Shown: positions 53,136 through 62,198, numbered from the stretch's first letter. The stretch is DNA of 64,000 nt from an uncultured Sulfitobacter sp. (GCF_947499945.1 NZ_CANMQD010000001.1:62001-126000), one strand, 5' to 3'. The notes: generated by a model not told the origin, from the letters alone. Numbers and translations are program-made.

Positions 53136-54749
53136 CTATTCCTTGTCCCGAATGAGCTTCCAACGGATTGCATCCAGAAGGGCCTCAAACGACGCATCCA
53201 CGATGTTCGCCGAAACGCCCACAGTAGACCAACGCCGTCCCTGCCCGTCCTGACTGTCGATGATGACACGGGTGACCGCTTCTGTGCCGCCTTGAGTGAT
53301 GCGGACCTTGAAATCCACCAGATGCATATCTTCGAGTAGGGCCGAATATTGACCGAGGTCTTTGACCAGCGCTTTGCTGAGCGCGTTGACGGGGCCACGG
53401 TCGCTCCCCGTCTCATCCATACTCTCGGAGACGGAGAGGCGCTTTTCGCCATCCACTTTCACCACGACCACCGCCTCGGAGAGGCTGATCATCTGGTCAT
53501 ATTTATTTTTACGCCGCTCGACAGTCACACGGTAGCGTTTGACCTCGAACAGCTCTGGCATCTGACCCAGCACCTTACGCGCCAACAGCTCGAAACTCGC
53601 CTGTGCGGTGTCATAGCTATAACCTTCGGCTTCCCGTGCCTTAACCTCATCGAGGATAGCTGACAGCGCCGGATCTCCCTTTGCCACTTCCAGCCCCGCA
53701 CTGGCCAGACGGCGGCGCAGATTGGACTGGCCTGCCTGATTTGACATGGGAATGATGCGGGTGTTGCCAACCAGCGATGGCTCGATATGCTCATACGTGC
53801 TCGGATCTTTGAGGATTGCGCTGGCGTGCAGGCCCGCCTTATGCGCAAAGGCCGACGACCCGACAAACCCCGCTTGCCGCAGCGGCACACGATTGAGGAT
53901 TTCATCCAGCATCCGCGATGTGCGGGTGATACCTTCAAGCGCCTCGTCCGTTACGCCCGTCTCATAAAGGCTGGCATAAGGTTGTTTGAGCTTTAAGATC
54001 GGGATGAGGGCTGTGAGATTGGCATTGCCACACCGCTCCCCCAGACCGTTGAGCGTCCCTTGGATCTGCCGCGCACCTGCGTCCACAGCGGCCAGCGTAC
54101 AAGCCACCGCGTTTTCGGTATCGTCATGCGTGTGGATGCCGAGGCGCTCGCCCTCAATACCTGATGCGATTACCTCCGCCGTGATGTGCCCGATTTCGGA
54201 GGGCAGCGTGCCGCCATTGGTATCACACAGCACAATCCAACGCGCACCTGCGTCATAGGCCGCGCGGATCGCCTCCAGCGCATAGGCAGGGTTGGATTTA
54301 TACCCGTCAAAGAAATGCTCTGCGTCAAACAGCGCCTCACGCCCCTGCGCCACGATATGGGCGATAGATTTGGCGATGTTCTCGGTGTTCTCGGGGAGCG
54401 TGATGCCCAGCGCAGTGGTGACGTGGAATTCATGCGTCTTGCCAACCAAGCAGATGCTCTGTGTATTGGCGTTCATCACAGCGGCCAGCACATCATCGTT
54501 TTCCGCCGACATGCCGTTGCGCTTGGTCATGCCAAAGGCGGTCAAACGCGCGCGGGTCTCCGGCGCTTCGTCGAAAAAGGCGCTGTCGGTCGGGTTCGCC
54601 CCCGGCCAGCCGCCCTCGATATAGTCCACGCCCAGCGCGTCGAGGGATTTGGCGATGATCTGCTTTTCCTCTGTGGAGAATTGCACGCCTTGGGTTTGCT
54701 GGCCGTCGCGCAGCGTGGTGTCATAGAGTGAGAGGCGGGTTTTGGTCAT
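53136..54749 (-). CDS. cimA: Citramalate synthase
   Basis: CimA condenses pyruvate and acetyl-CoA to citramalate, the threonine-independent route to 2-oxobutyrate and isoleucine. The 537-residue protein begins 'LYDTTLRDGQQTQGVQF' and has 'EGGWPGANPTD', the metal-binding 'GIHTHDDTENAVA' and 'NGLGERCGNANL', then the C-terminal LeuA-type allosteric dimer domain (about 400-537). The N-terminal motif and length fit the CimA rather than the isopropylmalate-synthase branch. Leads a unit with hydrolase, methyltransferase and phytoene-synthase-like genes. Confidence 0.92.
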   Translation of the reverse strand: MTKTRLSLYDTTLRDGQQTQGVQFSTEEKQIIAKSLDALGVDYIEGGWPGANPTDSAFFDEAPETRARLTAFGMTKRNGMSAENDDVLAAVMNANTQSICLVGKTHEFHVTTALGITLPENTENIAKSIAHIVAQGREALFDAEHFFDGYKSNPAYALEAIRAAYDAGARWIVLCDTNGGTLPSEIGHITAEVIASGIEGERLGIHTHDDTENAVACTLAAVDAGARQIQGTLNGLGERCGNANLTALIPILKLKQPYASLYETGVTDEALEGITRTSRMLDEILNRVPLRQAGFVGSSAFAHKAGLHASAILKDPSTYEHIEPSLVGNTRIIPMSNQAGQSNLRRRLASAGLEVAKGDPALSAILDEVKAREAEGYSYDTAQASFELLARKVLGQMPELFEVKRYRVTVERRKNKYDQMISLSEAVVVVKVDGEKRLSVSESMDETGSDRGPVNALSKALVKDLGQYSALLEDMHLVDFKVRITQGGTEAVTRVIIDSQDGQGRRWSTVGVSANIVDASFEALLDAIRWKLIRDKE

Positions 54750-54900
54750 GGCTTGGCTCCGCTCTGCTCGTTTTTAAATTCGTTCCCTTTGCACGAACAG
54801 CGCCAGTCCGCCCTCGTTTTGCCGCAGGTAAACTTACAGTTTGACGGGTGGCGCTTCACGCCCCCTCTCGGACTAGCACTGTTCTGTGTTGTTAGGCGGG

Positions 54901-56343
54901 TCATTCGAGGGGTTCCAGTTTGGAATGATCGTAATCGGAAGTCGGGATAGCCTCTGCGCCCGCTTTTGTTATTTTCACTTCCACTCCTGCATCAAGAAGC
55001 ATCTTCCGAAAGCTATCTACGGCTGAGAAATCTTTCGTCTGCATCGCTTCACCCCGCAGTTCATTTAGCTTGCCAGCATAGAACTTGAGTTCTTCGCCTG
55101 CTTCGTGCCAGTTTTGAGTTTGCTCTAAGGCCTTTAGACGCATGAAAAATTCACCGTTTCCAGCAGGTAGCCCTAAAAACGTAGCACTCCTGATGAGCTG
55201 CTCAAACCGCTCTTCTTTGTACATCTTGTGTAGCTCAGCAATCGCCCCGTGTATGTTAAGATCGTTCAGGAGTGGTTCGACAACATCACGATCAGGCTTT
55301 TTGTCATGGGCTGTAACAAAGCCTACAACATCGGGATCGTTCCAGAGCCTTAGCGTCTTCTCCGCCTCCTCCCGCTTTTTCTCCGTCCAGTCCATCGGTT
55401 TGCGGTAATGCGTCGAGAGCATCACAAAGCGGATCACTTCGCCCGGCACGCCTTGGTCCAGCAAATCGCGCACGGTGAAAAAGTTGCCCAGCGACTTGGA
55501 CATCTTCTTGCCCTCCACCTGCAACATCTCGTTGTGCAGCCAGTAGTTCGCCATGGTGTCGGTGTCATTGGCACAGCAGCTTTGCGCGATCTCGTTCTCG
55601 TGGTGGGGGAACATCAGGTCGTTGCCGCCGCCGTGGATATCGAACTGCTCCCCCAACAACTCCTTTGCCATAGCGCTACATTCGATGTGCCAGCCCGGGC
55701 GTCCTTTGCCCCACGGGCTGTCCCACCCTGGAAGGTCGTCAGGTGACGGCTTCCACATCACAAAGTCCATCGGGTTACGCTTGTAGGGGGCGACCTCGAC
55801 CCGTGCGCCTGCGATCATATCGTCAACGCTGCGGCCTGAAAGGCTACCGTAGTGCTCTTTCCAACTATCCACAGCAAACAGCACATGACCTTCGGCAGCG
55901 TAAGCGTGATCCTTGGCGATTAGATCTTCGATCATGGCGATCATCTGGGCGATGTATTCAGTCGCACGCGGCTCATGGTCGGGGCGTCTTGCCCCCAGCG
56001 CGTCCATATCTTCATGATACCAATGGATCGTCTCGTTCGAGCGCTCGTGGATCAATTCTTCGAGCGTCCCCTCGGCCCCCGCCGCTTTACGCTTTTGGGC
56101 TGTCTCGTTGATCCGGTCATCCACGTCCGTAAAGTTGCGCACGTAAGTCACATGCTCCTCCCCGTAGACATGACGCAGCAAACGGTTGAGGACATCAAAC
56201 ACCAGCACAGGGCGCGCATTGCCCAGATGGGCACGGTCGTACACCGTGGGACCACAGAGATACATGCGCACATTTTTGGGATCAATCGGCACAAAGTCCT
56301 CGCGCTTGCGGGTCTTGGTGTTGTGCAGTTTTATCGTGGTCAT
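54901..56343 (-). CDS. cysS: Cysteinyl-tRNA synthetase
   Basis: Class I synthetase charging tRNA-Cys. The 480-residue protein has the zinc Cys and HIGH-type region '[18 protein letters not shown]', '[12 protein letters not shown]' and '[14 protein letters not shown]' (zinc site), and '[11 protein letters not shown]' (KMSKS). ATG 56343 follows AGGA and gives the family start. Oddity: the 3' third (54901 to about 55385, C-terminal domain) is about 47% GC by my count against about 57% for 55381-55620, with a different third-base pattern, as if the end of the gene came from another source. The frame is nonetheless intact. Confidence 0.95.
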   Translation of the reverse strand: MTTIKLHNTKTRKREDFVPIDPKNVRMYLCGPTVYDRAHLGNARPVLVFDVLNRLLRHVYGEEHVTYVRNFTDVDDRINETAQKRKAAGAEGTLEELIHERSNETIHWYHEDMDALGARRPDHEPRATEYIAQMIAMIEDLIAKDHAYAAEGHVLFAVDSWKEHYGSLSGRSVDDMIAGARVEVAPYKRNPMDFVMWKPSPDDLPGWDSPWGKGRPGWHIECSAMAKELLGEQFDIHGGGNDLMFPHHENEIAQSCCANDTDTMANYWLHNEMLQVEGKKMSKSLGNFFTVRDLLDQGVPGEVIRFVMLSTHYRKPMDWTEKKREEAEKTLRLWNDPDVVGFVTAHDKKPDRDVVEPLLNDLNIHGAIAELHKMYKEERFEQLIRSATFLGLPAGNGEFFMRLKALEQTQNWHEAGEELKFYAGKLNELRGEAMQTKDFSAVDSFRKMLLDAGVEVKITKAGAEAIPTSDYDHSKLEPLE

Positions 56344-56580
56344 GGCGTATGTCCTAATCAGGCGCGGGGATGCGCGGGACATGGCACAGTTTCAGAGGAA
56401 ATAAAACAACGTGATCAAGGCCCGCGAGAGGTATCTCAGCAGGTAATTGTACAGCTTGTAATGATCATGTTCGTTGTCATCCTTTAAGCCTAGCTCATCA
56501 GCTGCACAGTGGTCAAGGTTGATTGACAAATGCGCGCCCCTCTGCGCCCCTGCGCACGACATTTATCGGAGGGCAATATC

Positions 56581-57762
56581 ATGCAAGCATCAAACCGGAT
56601 CAGCACACTTCTGAGTGGCGGCTCTGACGGATGGGAGGTGTTCAACCGTGCGCGGCAGATGATGGCGGAAGGCACCGATGTGACCGAGCTGACAATTGGG
56701 GAGCATGACATTCGCACCGCCGCCCCCGTATTGCAGGACATGCACCGTGCAGCCATGGGCGGACATACCGGCTATGCCTCGATCCCCGGCATCCCTACCC
56801 TGCGCGATGCGATTGCAGCACGAGTGACAGCGCGCACAGGTGTCCCTACCACGCGAGAGAACGTGATGATCACCCCCGGTGGACAATCCGCACTCTTTGC
56901 CTCCCATATGGCTGTACTGGACCACGGCGATACCGCCCTCTACATTGATCCCTACTATGCCACCTACCCGGGCACGTTGCGCGGCGCCTCGGCCAAGCCT
57001 GTCGCGATCAAGGCCCGCGCAAGTGATGCCTTCCAGCCCCGCGCACAGGATATCGCCCCATATGCAGCAGGTGCCAAATCCCTGCTGATCAACTCGCCCA
57101 ACAATCCTACAGGTGTCGTCTATAGCCGTGAGACGCTGGAGGGCATTGCAGATGTGTGCAAAGAGCATGACCTGTGGCTGATCTCCGACGAAGTCTATGA
57201 CACGCAGATTTGGGAAGGCGCACATATTTCGCCTCGCGCCCTTGAGGGTATGGCCGAGCGCACGCTGGTTGTCGGCTCCATGTCAAAAAGCCATGCCATG
57301 ACAGGCTCTCGCATCGGTTGGGTCGTGGCGCCCGAGCCGATCATTGAACATTTGGTTAACCTCGCCACCCATACCACTTATGGTGTGCCCGGCTTCATTC
57401 AGGAAGCGGCCCTCTTTGCACTAGAGCAAGGTGAGGCTTTTGAGGCGGAGATTGCAGAGCCGTTCCGCCGCCGCCGTGGACTGGCCTATGATATCCTCGC
57501 CGCCCAAAATGTCGTCGGCGTCGTGCCTAATGCGGGGGCAATGTATATGATGCTGGATGTGAGTGCGACGGGGTTGAGCGGGGAAGGCTTTGCCAACGCT
57601 TTGCTCGATACACACCAAATCGCGGTCATGCCGGGGGAAAGCTTTGGCAGTGCAGCCGCTGGGCATATCCGTGTCGCGATGACAGTGGATGACACGGCGT
57701 TTGAGGCAGCCCTCAACGCTCTGTGCAGTTTCGCCCAAACCCTCGCCACAAAGGAGAAGTGA
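56581..57762 (+). CDS. Class I/II aminotransferase
   Basis: PLP-dependent fold-type I enzyme of 393 residues. The cofactor lysine is in 'VGSMSKSHAMTGSRIGW', and 'INSPNNPTGVVYS' plus 'LISDEVYD' are the usual PLP contacts. Substrate not determined; the overall pattern is close to arginine:pyruvate or aspartate-type enzymes. TCGGAGG lies eight bases before ATG 56581. Divergent from cysS across 237 bases, convergent on the beta-barrel gene with a shared terminator. Confidence 0.92.
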   Translation: MQASNRISTLLSGGSDGWEVFNRARQMMAEGTDVTELTIGEHDIRTAAPVLQDMHRAAMGGHTGYASIPGIPTLRDAIAARVTARTGVPTTRENVMITPGGQSALFASHMAVLDHGDTALYIDPYYATYPGTLRGASAKPVAIKARASDAFQPRAQDIAPYAAGAKSLLINSPNNPTGVVYSRETLEGIADVCKEHDLWLISDEVYDTQIWEGAHISPRALEGMAERTLVVGSMSKSHAMTGSRIGWVVAPEPIIEHLVNLATHTTYGVPGFIQEAALFALEQGEAFEAEIAEPFRRRRGLAYDILAAQNVVGVVPNAGAMYMMLDVSATGLSGEGFANALLDTHQIAVMPGESFGSAAAGHIRVAMTVDDTAFEAALNALCSFAQTLATKEK

Positions 57763-57766
57763 TAAA

Positions 57767-57791
57767 AGGCGCGCCTATCGCAGGCGCGCCT
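57767..57791. terminator. Terminator between aminotransferase and beta-barrel genes
   Basis: aggcgcgcct at 57767-57776 and 57782-57791, each self-complementary, separated by atcgc, forming a 10-bp stem. Reading the minus strand it is followed by TTTTATC, a good intrinsic terminator for the beta-barrel gene; in the other direction the T run is missing. Confidence 0.8.
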
Positions 57792-57802
57792 CTCCGTGTA
57801 CT

Positions 57803-58393
57803 TCAGAAGCGGAATGAGCCGCGCAGGTTAAAGGTGGTCGCATCTGCATCCACGCCAGTACCGCCAATGTCGTCAAAGCGGTGCTCAAGAAGCTCCCCAC
57901 CTACGGTGAAGCGGTCTGTAACCTGATAGGCCATGCCGACACCGATAAACTCACCAGTATCATCGCCAATGCTGGTCTGCAGCTTGGCCGCACCCGCTGT
58001 CGCATAGAGCAACGTACGTCCGAAATCATATCCGCCGCGCAACTTCAGGCGTGTCACGCTATCGGTATTGGCAGCACCATCCAGATCAATGTCGGCCTTA
58101 TCATACTCAAGCTCGCCACCAATCACATAACGGCCAAAGTCATAGTCATAACCGACGTGAAGGCCGTATGTTGTGTCGTCCCCGTCTGCCTCACCTGTAC
58201 CGTCCACGTCACCGTAGCCGAGGTTCAGACCGCCATAAGCGCCCGTCCAATCTCCTCCTGCGAAGGCGGGCTCGAATACGGGTGCAGGCACGGTTTCCAC
58301 AATCGGGTCTTCCAGAGATCCCGCAAACGCTGTGCTTGCCAGCAACGATGTGGAAACGAGGGTGGCAGCGCCGAATTTGTAAATCGTTTTCAT
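57803..58393 (-). CDS. Outer-membrane beta-barrel protein (porin-like/OmpA-like barrel)
   Basis: 196 residues with a signal peptide (MKTIYKFGAATLVSTSLLASTAFAG) and eight strands of an OmpW/Omp25-like barrel ('WTGAYGGLNLGYGDV', 'YGLHVGYDYDFG', 'RLKLRGGYDFGRTLLYATAGAA', 'VGMAYQVTDRFTVGGELL') ending in the terminal Phe (GSFRF) recognised by BamA. It belongs to the small outer-membrane barrel family of alphaproteobacteria, where it may be surface structural or adhesive. Confidence 0.88.
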   Translation of the reverse strand: MKTIYKFGAATLVSTSLLASTAFAGSLEDPIVETVPAPVFEPAFAGGDWTGAYGGLNLGYGDVDGTGEADGDDTTYGLHVGYDYDFGRYVIGGELEYDKADIDLDGAANTDSVTRLKLRGGYDFGRTLLYATAGAAKLQTSIGDDTGEFIGVGMAYQVTDRFTVGGELLEHRFDDIGGTGVDADATTFNLRGSFRF

Positions 58394-58633
58394 GATGTTT
58401 TCCTTCAGAAGAGTTCAACGAAAACAGGCAGTTTTGCTACCTATCGCCATCCAAACACCTGTTTGCACACGTTGGTTCCAAAGCTGACGCCGCGTGCGGC
58501 TGCTACGTGCGAAACATTGCCACAATGCGCCAAAAACGGCAGATTTTTGCTGTAGGGGGGGTTTAATCAGGTCGGAAACAGGACAGATTTGGTCGCGTTT
58601 TATTTTCAATGTTGATAGGAGGGGAGCGTCCAT

Positions 58634-58753
58634 ATGCAGCATCTGTCATGCAAAGCGATATTGGTCAGCCGCACCATCGGTGCGGACCGCGGACGCGCAG
58701 CGCGGGGGGCACCTTGGGGCGGATATCTCGCCCTTTGCTCTCCCTTTCGTTGA
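58634..58753 (+). CDS. Short ORF in the leader of mttB, 39 codons
   Basis: ATG 58634 has AGGAGGGG nine bases upstream, the best ribosome site in this region. It opens a 39-residue frame (MQHLSCKAILVSRTIG..) that ends 11 bases before ATG of mttB. mttB itself has only a weak ribosome site, so translation of the short ORF could be needed to reach it. The peptide is Arg/Gly-rich and not recognised. The rest of the 371-base gap to the beta-barrel gene holds no other feature apart from a small hairpin (cggcag/ctg type) near 58520-58560. Confidence 0.4.
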   Translation: MQHLSCKAILVSRTIGADRGRAARGAPWGGYLALCSPFR

Positions 58754-58764
58754 AAGACAACTCC

Positions 58765-60303
58765 ATGAACCAACAAATAACTTCTCGCTCTGGTGGCCGC
58801 GCTGCCCGCCGTGCTGCCCGCTCTGCCGCCCTGCCCGATAACCTGCGCCCCGTGCGTGCAGGGCTTGAAGGTGGCAAGTACAAGCCGCTGTCGGAGACAG
58901 ACGTGCTGAAAATCCATCACGCAGCGCTGGACGCGCTGGAAACCATCGGCCTTGCGGATGCCCCTCCCTCTGGCGTTGCCTACCTCACAGGCGCGGGTGC
59001 GATCTTGGGCGACGACGGGCGCATCCGCTTTCCGCGTGCATTGGTCGAGGATGCACTGGCCCGCGCCAACCGCTCCATCACGTTGATGAGCCGCGATGGT
59101 CTCCACGATCTCGACCTGTCAGGTACACGTGTGCATTACGGCACTGCGGGGGCTGCTGTGCATTTGGTGGATGTGGACGGCAAACACTACCGCGATTGCG
59201 GCGTGCAGGACCTGCATGACGCCGCCAAGATCGTAAATACCCTCGATAATGTGCACTTTTGCCAGCGACCAATGGTATGCCGCGATATTCCCGACAACAT
59301 GGAGATGGACTACAATTCCATCTTTGCCTGCGTCGCAGGTACCACCAAACACATTGGCACGTCGTTTACCGATCCGGCCTTCGTCGGCCCTGCGATCGAG
59401 ATGCTACACATGATCGCAGGCGGCGAGGATAACTGGCGTGAGCGACCATTTGTGTCCAACTCCAACTGCTTTGTCGTCCCGCCGATGAAATTCGCAACCG
59501 AGTCGTGTTTGGTGATGGAGGAATGCATCAAACACGGCATGCCCGTCCTGCTGCTCTCCGCGGGTATGGCGGGTGCGACGGCCCCCTCCACTGTGGCTGG
59601 TGCCATTGTGCAGGCTGTAGCCGAATGTCTGGCGGGTCTGGTCTATGTCAACGCCGTAAAACCGGGACATCCTGCAATATTTGGCACTTGGCCCTTCGGT
59701 CTGGATCTTCGCACGGGCGCGATGACAGGCGGCTCGGGCGAGCAGGCGCTTCTGACGTCAGGCTGCGCCCAGATGCATAACTTCTACGACCTCCCCGGTG
59801 GAGCGGCTGCGGGAATCGCGGATAGCAAACTGCCTGACATGCAGGCGGGCTGGGAGACGATGTGCTCCAACGTGATGGCAGGACTGTCTGGATGTAATAT
59901 GATCTATGAGGCGGCGGGCATGCATGCCTCCTTGCTGGGCTTTTGCCATGAAAGCTTGATCTTGGGCGATGACGTCATCGGTCAGGCGTTGCGGTGCGTA
60001 CGCGGAATCGAAGTGAACGACGAAACCCTAGCCCTCGATCAGATCGCTGAAGTCTGCATGGGCGGTCCGGGTCACTACCTCGGCACTTCAGGCACATTGA
60101 GCCGCATGCAAAGCGATCACTGCTATCCCACCTATGGCAACCGCATGTCGCCCAAAGAGTGGGTCGAGAAGGACAAGCCCGACCTGATCACCACAGCGAC
60201 CCTGCGCAAAGAAGCCATCCTGGACGCCCCTTCTGCTGCTGCGCTTGATCCTGCGATTGACCGCGCCATTCGGGACAGGTTCAACATTCACCTGCACGGC
60301 TAA
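58765..60303 (+). CDS. MttB-family methyltransferase, non-pyrrolysine
   Basis: 512 residues of the trimethylamine methyltransferase (MttB) superfamily, usually transferring a methyl group from a quaternary amine such as glycine betaine to a corrinoid protein. Signs are the Arg-rich start 'SGGRAARRAARSA', 'LSETDVLKIHHAALDALETIG', 'RVHYGTAGAA', 'FVSNSNCFVVPPMKF', and a long barrel with 'LLSAGMAGATAPSTVAG'. The frame contains no amber codon, so it is the pyrrolysine-free type, whose substrates in roseobacters are mostly unknown. ATG 58765 is chosen by family start; the frame continues back to 58609. No corrinoid-binding protein gene is next to it. Confidence 0.88.
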   Translation: MNQQITSRSGGRAARRAARSAALPDNLRPVRAGLEGGKYKPLSETDVLKIHHAALDALETIGLADAPPSGVAYLTGAGAILGDDGRIRFPRALVEDALARANRSITLMSRDGLHDLDLSGTRVHYGTAGAAVHLVDVDGKHYRDCGVQDLHDAAKIVNTLDNVHFCQRPMVCRDIPDNMEMDYNSIFACVAGTTKHIGTSFTDPAFVGPAIEMLHMIAGGEDNWRERPFVSNSNCFVVPPMKFATESCLVMEECIKHGMPVLLLSAGMAGATAPSTVAGAIVQAVAECLAGLVYVNAVKPGHPAIFGTWPFGLDLRTGAMTGGSGEQALLTSGCAQMHNFYDLPGGAAAGIADSKLPDMQAGWETMCSNVMAGLSGCNMIYEAAGMHASLLGFCHESLILGDDVIGQALRCVRGIEVNDETLALDQIAEVCMGGPGHYLGTSGTLSRMQSDHCYPTYGNRMSPKEWVEKDKPDLITTATLRKEAILDAPSAAALDPAIDRAIRDRFNIHLHG

Positions 60304-60322
60304 ACCCCTGCCCTGTATACAT

Positions 60323-60358
60323 CAGAGGCCCGGACCCTGGGGGGTTTCCGGACCTCTG
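60323..60358. terminator. Hairpin after mttB
   Basis: 12-bp stem cagaggcccgga / tccggacctctg with one mismatch and a 12-base loop, 20 bases after the mttB stop. No T run follows, so it is either an imperfect terminator or a stabilising 3' hairpin. Confidence 0.5.
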
Positions 60359-60420
60359 ACCCTCTGCACGTGCTGCTGCCACAGCTGTGCAGATCCCCTA
60401 AGCGGGGATGGTTTAAACGC

Positions 60421-60669
60421 TTAGCTTGCGGGCATCAGGCCTGCTTCCTGCGCTGCGGTGACTTCGGCGTCTTCCAACACGCCGTCACCGTTCAAATCCG
60501 CTGTCGCGAAAGTTTCCTCGGTCATGTCAGGATAAACCGCCTGCACCTCGGCAATGCTCAGTACACCGTCTTCGTTGGTGTCGGCCTGAACAGCACTTTG
60601 GCCCATCGCAAAAGCGGGCATGCAAAGGGCGGTGGCGGCGATTGCGGCGAATGTCTTTGTACGTGTCAT
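60421..60669 (-). CDS. Small exported EF-hand protein
   Basis: 82-residue precursor with a signal peptide (MTRTKTFAAIAATALCMPAFA) and two EF-hand loops: D-T-N-E-D-G-V-L-S-I-A-E and D-L-N-G-D-G-V-L-E-D-A-E, each with the usual D-x-N-x-D-G calcium ligands and a final Glu. It would bind calcium in the periplasm. ATG 60669 has GGAGA upstream; the longer frame to 60873 enters the ECF sigma leader and is not used. Divergent from the sigma-factor gene. Confidence 0.82.
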   Translation of the reverse strand: MTRTKTFAAIAATALCMPAFAMGQSAVQADTNEDGVLSIAEVQAVYPDMTEETFATADLNGDGVLEDAEVTAAQEAGLMPAS

Positions 60670-60917
60670 GTGGTGTCTCCATTTATTGTTTGTCGTGACA
60701 GAGCCCCGTTGTGGCGCTCTCACAAAGGTAGAGGCCATAAATGCCCTTTGCGTCCCGACCCTATCGACAGGCGCGGCGAGCCGCCGATCAGGGCCTGTCA
60801 CATGCGCGTCCCGCCGCCGAAAAAGGGCATCTTGGCGGAATCGGCGGAATACCCCCTCTGGTTGAAGCCGCAAAACACGTCATGCTGATGGAAAACAACC
60901 ATAGGCAGGACAGTGAT

Positions 60918-61415
60918 ATGACAATTATGGATGATGACACCGACCTTTCCGCACTTGCGAACCGTTTGCGGCGACGTGCGCAACGTTTGGGCGCACAGCC
61001 CAGTGATGCGGAGGACATAGCTCAGGAAACCTTGCTGCGCCTGATGCAGCGTATGGCCCGTCAGGATGTGGAGGCACCCGAGCATTACGCCATGATCATC
61101 CTGCAAAACCTGATCCGTGCAGGATGGCGTGCACGCGTCGAGATGGCGGAGCTTGAAGAGGACAGTGCAAGCACCCTGCCCGTGGGCGATGGCCGCCTTG
61201 CCGTGGCCGACCTGCGCACGGCCATTGCTGCCCTGCCAGACGAGCAGGCCGAGGTCATGACGCTGGTGTTACAGGGAGAGTTCAGCCCGCGCACGATTGC
61301 CGCGCAACTTGGATTGCCTGTTGGTACTGTTATGTCCCGTCTGGCGCGTGCACGGGCCAGATTGCGTGTACAGATCGGGCTGGAGGCTGGCACGCCCGTG
61401 GCTGAGTTGCTCTAG
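60918..61415 (+). CDS. ECF-type RNA polymerase sigma factor
   Basis: 165 residues. Region 2 is 'RLGAQPSDAEDIAQETLLRLMQR' and region 4 is 'ALPDEQAEVMTLVLQGEFSPRTIAAQLGLPVGTVMSRLARARARLR', both clear. No anti-sigma factor gene lies next to it, unlike most ECF factors. ATG 60918 has AGGA seven bases upstream and starts just before region 2; earlier in-frame ATGs (60888 and 60741) are alternatives. Divergent neighbour is the EF-hand protein (248-base gap), which may be its target or sensor (inference). Confidence 0.88.
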   Translation: MTIMDDDTDLSALANRLRRRAQRLGAQPSDAEDIAQETLLRLMQRMARQDVEAPEHYAMIILQNLIRAGWRARVEMAELEEDSASTLPVGDGRLAVADLRTAIAALPDEQAEVMTLVLQGEFSPRTIAAQLGLPVGTVMSRLARARARLRVQIGLEAGTPVAELL

Positions 61416-61840
61416 ATCCAGCTAAGTACGAGGGCGGCAAGCACCAGATAGCGTGTGCCTTTTGCCAGTGTGACGAGCAACATAAACGGCACCAAAGGCT
61501 CACGCATCGCCCCTGCTACAACTGTGAGCGGATCACCAACCACGGGCAGCCAACTGCCCAGAAGCGACCAGCGACCATAGCGTCTGTACCAGTTCTGCGC
61601 ACGCGCCAGTTGCGCGTCGTTGCTCGGGAACCAGCGATGGTCCTTAAAGCGCAACAGATATCGGCCAAGCACCCAATTGATCACCGACCCGAGAACATTA
61701 CCTGTCGTTGCCACTCCCAAAAGCGCTGCGACAGAGCGCTCACCGCTGAGCAAAAGCCCTGCAAGCACCGCCTCTGACTGCATCGGCAAGATGGTTGCCG
61801 CCACTAAGGCAGACAGGAAAAGACCAATATATCCAATCAT
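61412..61840 (-). CDS. YqaA/VTT-type small membrane protein
   Basis: 142 residues with about four membrane segments and the YqaA family pattern: 'ILPMQSEAVLAGLL', 'TTGNVLGSVINWVLGRYLL' and 'RRYGRWSLLGSWLPVVGDPLTVVAGAMR'. It belongs to the DedA-like (VTT/SNARE-associated) superfamily, thought to handle lipid or proton exchange across the inner membrane. The stop overlaps the convergent sigma-factor gene by 4 bases. An A/T-rich run and a terminator lie just upstream. Confidence 0.86.
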   Translation of the reverse strand: MIGYIGLFLSALVAATILPMQSEAVLAGLLLSGERSVAALLGVATTGNVLGSVINWVLGRYLLRFKDHRWFPSNDAQLARAQNWYRRYGRWSLLGSWLPVVGDPLTVVAGAMREPLVPFMLLVTLAKGTRYLVLAALVLSWI

Positions 61841-61874
61841 CTATCGCTCAAAGCTTATCCACCAAAAATAAAAA

Positions 61875-61895
61875 GGGGGAGCGCGAACGCTCCCC
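61875..61895 (-). terminator. Intrinsic terminator on the minus strand (likely for nrdJ transcript)
   Basis: Perfect 8-bp stem ggggagcg/cgctcccc around a cgaa loop (61876-61895). Read on the minus strand it is followed by CTTTTTATTTTT, a strong T run. It lies about 300 bases beyond the nrdJ stop and 35 bases before the YqaA gene start, so nrdJ mRNA probably ends here. Confidence 0.8.
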
Positions 61896-61998
61896 ACTTA
61901 GTTTCGCCGCATAGGCTCAATTTGTTAACCGATCGTTTTATTTTATGCCTGCGGCCTATGCGTCGTCAGGGGGCGAGCGCACCCGCCCCGTGTGTCGC

Positions 61999-62064
61999 GC
62001 CCCGGCAAAGCCGGGGCTGCGAAGTGGGTGGCAGCGTATCGCAAAGCGATGCGCGAGAACCCAC
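61999..62064. repeat. Paired palindromic element in the nrdJ 3' gap
   Basis: Two hairpins side by side: gccccggc-aaa-gccggggc (61999-62017) and a larger nested one with outer arms gtgggt (62024-62029) / acccac (62059-62064) and inner arms gtatcgc/gcgatgc around aaa (62036-62052). The gap 61896-62198 has no confident gene. The form is like dispersed palindromic repeats or a structured 3' untranslated RNA, but I cannot tell which. No copy was seen elsewhere in the window. Confidence 0.5.
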
Positions 62065-62198
62065 CCCGTATCAAGTCGAGCGCAAGGCAATCGTTCTCCT
62101 GAGAACACCGAGAGCCTCTCGCATCCAAACTTCCAACATCCAAGTAGAAGCCTGTATTCGCAAAAGTAGGGCGCCACTTCAGCGCCCCACCCTATCCC

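Noticed and set aside
58765-60303. Pyrrolysine-type MttB with an in-frame amber codon
   Set aside because: The reading frame runs through without a UAG, so the pyrrolysine form does not apply.
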